The notes beneath the pieces are model-generated. The model was not told where the DNA came from. It did no database searches and saw nothing but the letters and a program-made list of their open reading frames with translations. Shown here in pieces: positions 34,943 through 44,797 of a stretch of 64,000 bases of DNA. The position numbers were made by a program, and so were the translations under genes. Source of the stretch: Brachypodium distachyon (Eukaryota > Streptophyta > Magnoliopsida > Poales > Poaceae); contig NC_016133.3 in the NCBI RefSeq assembly GCF_000005505.3, positions 49,317,237-49,381,236 of the forward strand, read 5' to 3'. Every line of letters starts with the position of its first letter. Within the stretch, counting starts at the first letter, position 1.

Positions 34943-36071
34943 CGGCTTGTGGAGGCGATAATTACTGTTGATCCATTTCATGGGAGAAATAGCACAATGA
35001 TGTCCATACTGGCAATTCTTGTAGCCTTGACCTCACGTTAAGATGCTCTCTAACACTCGATGCATCTGCATGCTATGGGCTTTCTAACCTTGACTTGTGC
35101 GGTAGTTTAATCTTCAATGTTCATACGTCGACAAAGTAGAGGCTTCAAAAATATGTGGCTGGATTCTGGGTTCTGTCGAGACATGCTGTGGCCTCCTTAT
35201 GTCTTGTCATCCCATCAAAACTGTGGATCGAAGCTACATACTGTGTTTATTTCTGTTTCTGGATGCAGCTTGTCTAATACCTTTTGACCTTATTATGTGT
35301 TCCTAGTGGGTGTGGGTCTCATTTAGATTAGGTTATACTCCAGATTGTTTCTTTATAGTATATCATCCGTCAGCAGGCACTCAGGCAGGGCCCTTCTAAT
35401 AACTCCTCACCTTCCACCCCTCTCTACCTCTCCTCCAAAAGGCACAAAAGAAAGCAGAAAGCCCGAGGGTTCCCAGAAACAAATATATAGGAAGAAAAGG
35501 AAGGAATGACAGAGCCGAGCCATTCCTTCCTGTGTTCTTCTACCGGGAACATTAAACAAGCCTCGCTTTGCAGCACCAGAAAGATTCCTACTCCTTGCTC
35601 GCGTCAAATCCCTAGATCCAGATCTCCCGCCCCTCTGCCTTCTGTCTCCGATGTGAACAAACGCTCGCCGCACGCGCAGCAGCTGCATAATCTGATCTCG
35701 CAAGTGGTTTCTTTGTGTTCTTCTCGCTGTTGTTTTCCCGGTCGCATTTAACTTTGGTTTGTTTGCGGGTTTACCTAGGGGTGATGCCTGGGCGCAGTGG
35801 TTTATCGATCCTTTCCCTGCCTTGTGCTACTGATCCTGGGCCGGGCGGCGATTGGATACTTTTTTTCTTCTTGTCACAGCTTATGCGGGAATCGATCGAT
35901 AAACCTCTGCATCCGGTTCTCAACTCTCTCGAATTTCTATGCTTCAGGTTGCTGTGGTTGTAGCGCGTGATTTTAATTCTAGATCGGGATTTGATGTTTC
36001 ATTAAGAATGGATTCCTTTGTCGTGATGCTTGCGTCATGGGCGTTTTGTCGTTTAGTTACTTGGTGTATTC
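34943..36071. other. GOT1 3' flank and a promoter-like C/T-rich stretch
   Basis: The first few hundred bases are probably the GOT1 3' UTR. From 35400 to 35960 the sequence is C/T-rich and looks like a promoter and 5' leader (cgctcgccgcacgcgcagcag, then a donor-like gtggtttc). No coding exon follows before the LINE at 36072, so it could be the start of a gene interrupted or lost here, or a spurious GC patch. Confidence 0.3.
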
Positions 36072-36800
36072 TTTTTTTTGAGTAGGGGGGAGGCTCCCCA
36101 CCTAAATTTCCATTATGTCGAAGAGAATCCGATGAGTCCGAGTTTGATTAGGAGAACTCATGAATCCGAGTTACATGCGGAGACTAGTTTCGCCAGAGAT
36201 TTGCGAGTACCTTTTGAGGAGGCTTACGTCGGTATATGGACCAGAGAGTAAGGTCATCTATGATGTTACTTATTACAATACGAGAGCTGAAATGTTGGGC
36301 TACGCGAAAGGATGATGGACATGACAGTAGGCCAAATCGGTTGACCCTGTGGAAGGGGACAGGGGGTGCTCCAGAGCTCGGCCGGAGTCGTCGTTGCGAT
36401 GTGAACATTTAGTTTTTGCTAGATAGCCCTTGACTGGTTGCATTGGAAGAAAAGGTGGCCTGAATCTTCGATCAAGCATGAGCACCGCGGGCATGCAGAA
36501 TCCTGAATAATGGACTTCTAGAGGAGATTTGCTCTTGTGTTTAGTCTGTTCTGGCAGAGGAGCCATGTGAAGATCTGAACTTTTTTGGGGACAGCAGTTT
36601 GCCAAATGATGTCCAGGTGCGTCGCGGGCTGGTTCTGCATCAGAGCTTTGTAGATGCCACGCGAGCTGAAGGGGCGTCCATCGAGCAAGCGCCGAGAATC
36701 GGGGCCATTGGAGAGCTGAAAATCCTGCAGCAACATTTGCAATGCTAGCAATTCGGCCTCAGCCGAATTAGTCAGTCTATTACGAAGGCTCATTTGCAGC
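36072..36800 (-). mobile_element. LINE fragment with zf-RVT region
   Basis: On the minus strand the peptide contains NSAEAELLALQMLLQDF, then FSSRGIYKALMQNQPATHLD and IIWQTAVPKKVQIFTWLLCQ, the SxxxYK...WxxxxPxKVxxFxWL pattern preceding the zinc-binding end of plant LINE reverse transcriptases. The downstream part (LDRRFRPPFLPMQPVKGYL) is frame-disrupted. The plus-strand T-run at 36072-36079 is the inverted poly(A). I could not find a convincing target duplication. Confidence 0.7.
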
Positions 36801-36907
36801 CCATCTTGTATTATTTCTCGGACTAGGGCATGTGGTTTATTGTGGTGGAGTGGAGAAATTGTGTTGTTCCTGTCTAGTGTGAATTGTGTTCATTGCTTTA
36901 CAAAGTA

Positions 36908-37134
36908 ATATCTCCGTTTTTAAATGTAAAAGTCCTAATTTTTAAGTCCAATTTTTTGAAGTTTGATCAAATTTGTAGAAAAATGTATCAACAATATCAA
37001 ATAAGTATATTTGAAAATATATAACATGATAGATCTAAGAAAACTAATTTAAAGTCATAAATGTTGGTGGATTTTCTGTTTAAGTTTGACATAGTACAAA
37101 ACTAAAACTTCTTACAATTTAAGAACGGAAGGAG
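36908..37134. mobile_element. Stowaway-like MITE, diverged ends
   Basis: Left end ATCTCCGTTTTTAAATG and inverted right end CTCCTTCCGTTCTTAAAT are related to Stowaway termini, with TA adjacent on both sides. The AT-rich interior has inverted similarity (taaaagtcctaattttta against aaactaaaacttcttaca). About 227 bp; the ends are worn. Confidence 0.6.
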
Positions 37135-37874
37135 TATTACACGGTTCTTCCGTCGACATTGGAACCATTAACGGAAGGGGGATAATCGGACAATCTTTTT
37201 TGTTGTCATAATCCCTAGAATAGAATCCAGTTTGTTAGGAGTCATATTCAGAATGTGTTCCGGTGTCCATACTTATTTCCTCAATATTCTTTTGTTTGTT
37301 GCATGCTAAATTTGGGTTGAACAGCATGAAGACCTTATTTCAAATATCATCTTTGCACGCGAAAAATTAGAACGAACATTGTATTGCACTTGAACGCAAC
37401 GACTTGTTTGGAACATAGGAATCTTACGGAATATCCTTTAAATTTCCCATATTCAAACCATGATTATTAGAATTAAAAGTACATCTCTTACTAGTGGTAT
37501 TTCTTTGGAATCTAAAATTTTGCTAATTTATGATTCTGACTTGATCAGCTTTCCAGATTTTACTCTGTGATGGTTTTTGGAAATCGGAAGACCTTTTTCA
37601 TTTAATTATCTTGCTGAAGCAGAGAGCCATGCAGTGTCAACTGTTTGACTGTTTGCTTGGTAAGCTACCGAAAACTTGTGTGTATGTTTCAGTTGTATGC
37701 CAAGCTAATTACCATAGCAACACATTGTCGGATGTGGCCATGACATGCATGAAATAGTGACATCAGAGGCCGGAAAGCACGATGTAGAGGCCATTTCTCT
37801 TTCTTTCGAGGTAGAGGCCATAGGATACCTTTTCCAGCTCTTAACTTCAGACAAGAAATGTAATTACTTGTGAT
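37135..37874. other. intergenic repeat-flanked spacer
   Basis: Between the Stowaway-like element and the hAT MITE. I see no gene, RNA or repeat structure in these 740 bases. Confidence 0.4.
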
Positions 37875-38166
37875 TATACCTGGATAAACCCCGGACCGGA
37901 CTTGGGTCGGGCTTCATAAAAGCCCGAAGGTCAAGCCTGAAGCCCGAGCCCGGCCCGTCCCGAAACCTCGAGAATAGGCCATTTAAGCATTAAAATAATT
38001 ATTTTCAGAATAAATAAATGATTTTTATACCTATTTTTACTATAAAAAAATACCCGTTTTTAGTCATTTCGGGCTATCGGGGTGAGCTTGGGACTTAAAA
38101 GTGAGGCCCGTGCCCGGCCCGGGACGTCGGGCTTGGGGCCGGGCCAGGCCACCCGTGCCCGGTATA
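37875..38166. mobile_element. hAT-type MITE with exact 8-bp duplication
   Basis: The 292-bp element starts TATACCTGG and its inverted other end starts TATACCGGG. It is flanked by an exact 8-bp duplication, CTTGTGAT (37867-37874 and 38167-38174). The GC-rich arms (gcccgagcccggcccgt; cccggcccgggacgtc) around an AT-rich core are typical of a grass hAT MITE family. Confidence 0.85.
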
Positions 38167-38277
38167 CTTGTGATAGACTCCAGGCAGAAATTTGAAATGC
38201 CTGGCTTATCTTCATTCCGCAGCCTCAACGCCTATCATCCACGGAGATGTCAAATACGTTTGAAGGGGTGTGATTTC

Positions 38278-40814
38278 TGAAAGTGCATGTTGCCCCATGT
38301 GTGGTTTTGGTAATTAAGGACAATCCCTATGGACTAATGTTTTAGTTGAGATATATTTGAAGAAATGTTTCATAGGCAATGAATGAAGACCACTTGGTTA
38401 ATTCAATGATAAATGTCATGAAGATAAAGATATACATTGAGTTATTGACAATTGGATGTGTGGTTTTGGTATTCGATGACAATCCTTTCGCATAAGTTGT
38501 TTGCATTGAGCTTTAATTCAAAGAATGCTAGTAAGAAAAGTATATTGAATTGAAGACATGAAGTTATTGGACTTCAATGTGTGAATCAAATATGACCAAG
38601 AAGAAGAAAATGAGAGAACTTGAAGACATGAAGATGAGCATGTTGGGCTCATGATTTGAGCCATGAAGGATTAAGATATTGCGACAGAGATTAAAGAAGA
38701 CCAAAGTGATTTCATGGTGAATCCCATGTATGGTCATGAGAGTGCATTTGGTGATTAAGTCTTGAAGCAATGAAGGTTAAGTGAAGAGTTCATTATTGGC
38801 TTCGTGATATCATAAAGATGGAGTAAAGCAAAGATAAAGGTTGACCAAGAATAAGTGCAAATATTGGATTCAAGTTGATCAACTCACAAGCGTAATTATG
38901 TACCTCATGAGATCTAGTGGTATGGTAAGCATTTGTCAATTGTGCTTTGTGAACTAACCCATAAACTATGTATTTTGTATATCTATATGTGGGTTAGGTG
39001 AAACTCATGGGTTTGGATTAAAAAGGAAGATTTCATATAGCCCATGAGAGATGAGATCAAGTGGTGATGATTCATCAAGGTTGAGAAGAGCAAGATCAAT
39101 AAAAGCAGTCCGAGGATTATATACATGAATCATATGGTAAGCAATTGTATATTGCACTTATGGACTAACCAATATTATGTCTATGTTATTTGGTTGAGGG
39201 TTAGGTGATACATATGGGCGAGCTTTGAAGAAACAATCTTATATAGCACATATGGAGACGGTCATCAAGATTGACAAAGGGCAAGCTCAATATAAACATC
39301 CGAGAAGATACATGCTTGAAGCTTGCCATCCATTTGGTGATAATGGACATGTGAAGATGAGCTTAAAGTGAAGGTCTCCCACGTTGGAGTATGGGGGAGC
39401 GAATTGAGTATCTTCACCAAGTGACCGTGATCAAGTGAAGGATTCCAACTTGAGACGAGCATTGACGCCTGCATCAACCTAAAGTGGATTGTTCAAGGCA
39501 AATGTATATTCTAGTTAGGTTCTCCTAGTTTTACGGTCTCAAGGAGTTTGGTGGGAGACCAGTTTATAGGTTCGATAGCCATTCTATCAAGAGGGGTTTT
39601 CGGGCGGTAATTTGAGCTCGTCGTGCATAGAGTGCTCAAACCTTTGCATATTTTTCATCATCTCTTTTGGTTGATATTTTCTGGTTTTCTATGTTAAAAC
39701 GTAGAGCTCGTTGTCTTCTTCGAAACAAGACCAAGTTCATCAAAATCGGAGTTCGTTTGCAAAAGCTATCATCGTTTTCGTGTGTGTGTCCAGTAGCTTC
39801 TGGTTTGGTCCGGAATTAATCCCGGAGCCTCCGAGATTGCCTCCGGGTCGCAAAATCTGAGTCTAACGGGCAGATTTTGGGGGCACTATAAATAGGGGTC
39901 TTCTTCCCCATTGGGCCTAGGGTTCTTGGAGCCGAAATTTTCCCATCTTTGAGAGCTTTCTCCACCTCCCCAAGCCCCAAATCTTCCATCCATTTGAAGG
40001 GAGTTTGTAGATCTATTTGGAGGGTTCATTTGTTGATCTCCTCCTTTGTTCCTCCTCTCCAATTTCTCAAATCCATTTGTTGATTTGGGTGAGATTTGAG
40101 AGAGAGGGATTTGAGCATTTTCTTGCTTTGCATTTTGTGCATTGGTTTGAGCTCTCCACCTTGATTAGTTTGAGTGAGAGTCCGTGAGCTTGTTATTCTT
40201 GGAGGTTCTCCTCCTAGACGGCTTAGTGGTTGTTGCCTTGGTGACCTCTTCGTGGAGATTGTGAAGAGGCCCGAGGTTCCCCTTTGTGGGCTTTGTGAAG
40301 TGGTTGTGGAGCTTGCCATCTCTGGAGTGGAGGAAGAAGCTAGCCATCTTAGTGATTGAGCTCCTACTTTGGTGTGGGAGGCTCAAGGAATTGGGTGTGC
40401 CCTTTCACGGCTATTCAGGAAACCTTTTGTGGTGCCCGCACCTCTCCAACGGTGATTAGCTTCCTAGGAAGTGAACATCGGGATAAATCATCGTCTCCGC
40501 GTGCCTCGGGTATTCCTAAACCGAGTTCATTCACTTGTGCTTTAATTTGTGATAGCCATCGTGCTTGAAGTCATATATTATCTTATATGTGCTTTGTGAT
40601 ATCTTATATATTGTGCTAGCTTTTTGTTTATTAAGTGCTCGTCTTGCTTTAGCTTTTATTGTTGGTGCACTTAGTTGAGCTTAGCATATTTAGGATTTGT
40701 GCTTGAAAATATCCGACTAGTTTAATTCCGCATTTAGGATATATAGAGCCAAATCCGTAAAAGTTTTAAAACGCCTATTCACCCCTCCCTCTAGGCGACA
40801 TCGAGGTATTTTCA
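38278..40814 (+). mobile_element. long LTR of a Copia-type retrotransposon
   Basis: A 2.5-kb segment starts TGAAAGTGCATG and ends GGTATTTTCA, in TG...CA form. A promoter-like TATAAATA lies at 39887-39894. Degenerate direct repeats are present inside: atgtgtggttttggta occurs near 38310 and again near 38457, and gtaagca(t/a)ttg with following similarity near 38936 and 39138. The primer-binding site follows directly. No second LTR is in the window, so the element is truncated after gag. Confidence 0.7.
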
Positions 40815-40816
40815 AT

Positions 40817-40828
40817 TGGTATCAGAGC
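40817..40828 (+). promoter_or_regulatory. retrotransposon primer-binding site
   Basis: TGGTATCAGAGC is complementary to the 3' end of initiator methionine tRNA. It lies two bases after the LTR end at 40814, as in plant Copia elements, and fixes the element's orientation as plus. Confidence 0.85.
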
Positions 40829-40869
40829 AAGGTCTCTCTTGCTTAGGCTTAACCGCCTTGAGAGTAAAG

Positions 40870-41238
40870 ATGTTGACTAGTGGTATAGTGCACGATGACA
40901 CTTTTCATTTAGATGGCACAAATTATCACTTGTGGAAAAATCGCATGCTTTGTAAATTTAAGGCCATGGGTCCAAATACTATGCGAGTTGTTCTTGTAGT
41001 TTCTTCCTTTTGGGATGATTGGAATGTTGATATTGAAGCTAAGCTTGCCATTGACCGAGCTATAACTTTTGAAGTATTCTTGTTAATCAACCATTGTAAG
41101 ACGGCTCATGAGGAGTGGACCAAACTTGAAGAATTATATGGTGGGTCCAATCTTCACGATGGTAATATTCATTTGGAGTTAATTGAGAAGCTCTCTACAT
41201 CCTCATATCATGAGGAGTTTTCAATTGCTTCCACCTAG
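40870..41238 (+). pseudogene. Copia gag fragment
   Basis: The reading frame from the ATG at 40870 contains FHLDGTNYHLWKNRMLCKFK, the conserved start of plant Copia Gag. AHEEWTKLEELYGGSN and HLELIEKLSTSS follow, from the UBN2-type region. A stop at 41236 and unrelated sequence afterwards end it at about 120 residues, where a full Gag-Pol would run over 1,000. It is a broken remnant. Confidence 0.7.
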
Positions 41239-41239
41239 C

Positions 41240-41760
41240 TAGGGACAACGTTCGAGATCTCATCCGACCATCTATTTATCACTGATCGGGAGATTGGAAT
41301 CCGAGGAGAACTGATTGGATGTCATGGAACAAATGGGGCACTACGTTGGTTACCCACTGCTAGCATAGCGGAGATTTCTCTATTTGTTGAAAGTGGAAAG
41401 GAGTCTGAAAGTTGGGCTCGTTCGCTCACCTACTTGACTAAACTAAGGACCTCAACGGAAGCTTATGTAGATTTTCTACTTTTCCATTTTCCTTCTTTTT
41501 ATCAATCACCAATCAAGACAAACTGGGCACTACGGTGAGACGTGAAAACACCCGATCCCATTCCGACCTCGATATATATGTGGAATCGTTTTGCGCCATA
41601 TGTACTGAAATTGTTCGGGAGACATGGTCAAAGCCCGTAAGGCTAATTTGGCAGTGCTAAGCGCGGTTCATCCGTTTATGGTTCGCCAAAACATGCCATT
41701 TTTCTCCCCCGTCAGGTCTAGACCCTTCGCCTTGTTCAAAAAAACAAGAAAACTTGCTTC
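41240..41760 (+). other. unassigned segment, possible organellar insertion
   Basis: Past the broken gag one frame (from about 41239) stays open for roughly 100 codons without an ATG, including ISLFVESGKESESWARSLTY. Later the sequence tgtactgaaattgttcggga reads MWNRFAPYVLKLFGRHGQSP in one frame. The style reminds me of mitochondrial intergenic sequence, but I cannot name a gene. Treat it as an unverified NUMT candidate. Confidence 0.2.
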
Positions 41761-41789
41761 GACAGCTTTCTAAAAAGTATGGTTCGAAC

Positions 41790-42755
41790 TAGGGCATCCT
41801 AGTAACTGAAAATGGACAATTTTCAGTTAGCTCTTTCTATACCAGTTTGATGTGGGAAGGGATTGAATTCCCCCAAAACTTTCTGTGGAAAATCAAAATT
41901 CCCCTTAAAATCCGTATCTTTCTTTGGCTTATAACTCATAGGAGTATTCTGACCAAAGATGTTCTTCAACATAGAGGGTGGAAGGGGGACACACTGTGTC
42001 AATTTTGTGGCATGGAAGAAACTTTGGATCATTTGTTTCTTCATTGTGCTCTTGCTCGATTTGTTTGGAATGTTATCAGATGTGCTTTTGATCTACCAGC
42101 GTTGCCAACAACTGTTTCTGAAATATGGGACAGTTGGTTGCCTAAATTTGCTGGGAGATCAAGAAGATTGGTTATGGTGGGGGTAGCAGGGCTGTTCTGG
42201 GCTATCTGGAATGCCAGGAATAATGCCTGCTTTCGGAATGTTAGACTAACATCTCCATTTGGAGTGATTAAGATGCTTTGCTATTGGATTAATTCTTGGT
42301 CGATTATGCAGAAAAAGGAAGTAAATCGAAATCTTCTTCAGTGGGGGACAAGACTGGTTGAGCAAGTCGCCCAGGAGATTTTCGAGGCGGCGAATGGCTG
42401 GAATCCGCTGCAACAAAGACTAACTTAGTGACTGCTTCTGGTGGTGCTTGCTCCTTGCTGTTACCTGGTGTCTGGGAGCTGGTGTTGATGAACTGAAGGA
42501 ATGATGCTGGAGTACTGTGGCGCTCCTCTGAAATGTGCCAAGCTCCGTAGGATTGATGGCTGTGAATTTAGTTGATGAAGTAGTATAATAGGTTCCTTTT
42601 CCTGTTTACTTTGTCACTCATAGCTTCCTGGAGCTGGTTGGCTTTGGTTTCTGTTTTCTGCATACAATGTTAAGGCTTGGACCTTCTTGTAGTTCAGCTG
42701 GTTTCTTTAATAGAAATTGGAGAGGGAAATCCTCTCCTTCTTTTGAAAAAAAGAG
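41790..42755 (+). mobile_element. 5'-truncated LINE, zf-RVT region intact
   Basis: The frame to 42428 contains FLWKIKIPLKIRIFLWLITH, then GWKGDTLCQFCGMEETLDHL and HCALARFVWNVIRCAF. These show the CxxC...H...C zinc ligands of the LINE reverse-transcriptase-associated domain (zf-RVT). It ends QQRLT then a stop. A 300-bp 3' UTR ends in a short poly(A) at 42746-42752. Upstream, TENGQFSVSSFYTSL continues the same frame, so truncation occurred near 41790. It is related to the copy at 60355. Confidence 0.8.
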
Positions 42756-43319
42756 TAGGATGCAACACGATTCGGACAGGAAGACGACTCGACAGAGAAA
42801 TCGCACGATGGGACTAGGACGAGGACGACCAGGCTCCGACTCGGACAGGCTGCAAGCAGATCGATCATCAGGTGCAAGCAGATCGAATCTGATACGAAGA
42901 TGATAAGGATCAACGTGATCCAAAAGCGTTTTAGGCCAAATCTTTCACGGCGATTGAACGAACCAGCAGAAAAAACAACCGAGAGAAATCAATCTGAAAT
43001 AATTCAGACCAAAATCCCTTCAACTCCCCGCGTTGGAACTGATTAAAATCAACTCCCCCGCATGGCACAACACCAGACCTTCAGGATCAGCAAACAAGAA
43101 CAACAATATGCGCCCCCCAAACATTGGGACTTTTCTGGTCTCTTCTTTATCTCAAAAATTAGGTCTAAGATACAATGGCGTCTGCCATTTGTATATGACA
43201 GTGGCTGGAAGTGGAGAAGTAATGGAAATAACTTACAGCTTAGAAGATCAAGTGCGAAAGTAGATAAGGATCTAATTGATATTCGGAAAGACACGAAGAA
43301 AGGTAAAGCACCATGATTT
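42756..43319. other. spacer between LINE tail and Gypsy fragment
   Basis: No domain is visible. The open frame at 43062-43316 is not recognisable and may be decayed Gypsy or intergenic sequence. Confidence 0.35.
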
Positions 43320-43868
43320 TCAAATGATGAAAAGGGTACAATTCTTTATCAGGACCGAATCTTTGTACCAGACAACAAAGAAATTAGAGAGCTAATCCTC
43401 AAGGAGGCACATGATTCAACCTATTCCATTCACCCGGGAAGCACAAAAATGTACTTGGACCTCAGGGAAAAATATTGGTGGTCGTCGATGCGACGTGACA
43501 TTGATGAGTATGTAGCATGTTGCCATGTATGCCAACAAGTGAAGGCTCAATACCAGAAACCAACCGGACTACTTCAATTATTACTGATTCCTGAGTCAAA
43601 GTGGGAAGAAGTGGGCATGGATTTTGTGACCAGACTGCCGAGGACCAAAAGGGTATGACTCAATCTGGGTGATTGTTGATCATCTCACAAAATCAGCGCA
43701 TTTTATTCCAGTGAAGACCAAGTACCGGGGCGACAAGCTAGCGGATATATACATGGCCAGAATTGTGTGTTTGCATGGAGTACCCAAGAAAATTGTTTCA
43801 GATCGTGGTACTCAATTCACTTCAAAATTCTGGAAGGATTTGGATTTGGAGCACCGGCGCCAATCTTA
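43320..43868 (+). pseudogene. Ty3/Gypsy integrase fragment, frameshifted
   Basis: The sequence encodes ILYQDRIFVPDNKEIRELIL, KMYLDLREKYWWSSMRRDID and CCHVCQQVKAQYQKP, the H2C2 zinc-binding region of Gypsy integrase. GMDFVTRLPRT begins the catalytic core. A one-base insertion in an A/G run near 43646-43652 shifts the frame. The core then resumes as IVDHLTKSAHFIPVKTKYRG and IVSDRGTQFTSKFW, which holds the second catalytic Asp. It ends abruptly at about 43868. This is a fragment of pol with no LTRs nearby. Confidence 0.85.
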
Positions 43869-43869
43869 A

Positions 43870-43971
43870 GTTTTGCTAAATTGTGTCAAAAATGAAAATC
43901 TCACTAAATGGGGTCATTGCTGGCACAAGGTTTGCTAAATGGGGTAAAAAAAACGAAATCTCACTAAATGT
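43870..43971. repeat. short tandem direct repeat
   Basis: The phrase tttgctaaat...gaaaatctcactaaatggggtca is repeated once with small changes (about 43873-43918 and 43929-43976). No function inferred. Confidence 0.6.
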
Positions 43972-43976
43972 GGTCA

Positions 43977-44797
43977 ACACTGTCCAAAAATTAGAACTTG
44001 GGGGTCACAAATAGAATTCACTCTTTAATTTGTTTTTGTTTATGCGTTCCTTTTGTAGCTAATAAGGACTTGCAGTCACACTGTCCATGAGGTCTGATAA
44101 CGAATCGTTTGTTTTATACCGCCCTTGATAACTAGGACAATTTTTGCGAAAATTTTACATCACAGACGGATTTTGTTGTCTCGAGCAGAAAAGGCTAACC
44201 AGAAGATGGCTTCAAGATAGTTTTGTGACATATGCGAATGAGTTTCAGCGAATTTAGTAACAGAGGAAAACATGCATATGCTATGCCACGACTTTGCCTT
44301 CTGTACTGTCTTGATTAATTTCTGGTTCCATTCCGCAGTCTCTCTTTTTTGTGCTGAAGTTCCAATGATACTGGCAGAATACTCTTTAAAACTACTTATG
44401 ATTATTTATTGTCTCAAATCAAATAATATGTATCTTTTCACATCTCAATGGTATGTCCAAATTAAAGTTATTGCTACATGAAGGTGATCGATCACAATCA
44501 TCTATTGCGACGCCATCATCTATTGAGATCTTTATAAGAGCAGCGATACCTTCATGTAGTTATAGTCATCGCTGACTCACTCACTCACTCACTATGCACC
44601 TCCTCTGTACCATAAAGAAAGAACCAAGGATTTTTTCCCTTCTCTAAAAAGAAAGAGAGACTTGGATGAATATGGAACAAATACACGAAACCGGCATAAC
44701 GAACATACTCATAGGTACTGTAGTTATAGAAAGTATGTTTGTATGTCTGAAACAGGAGATCTAAATTTAGAAAATAAATCTGCACGTGCAAGCGCTG
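43977..44797. other. intergenic spacer before the WAK pseudogene
   Basis: AT-rich, without a gene that I can support. It holds a CTCA/ACTC tetranucleotide run at about 44573-44592. Confidence 0.4.

Noticed and set aside
36072..36800. Target duplication for this LINE
   Set aside because: Flanking phrases (cttggtgtattc against cttgtattatttc) are only loosely similar, so I do not claim it.
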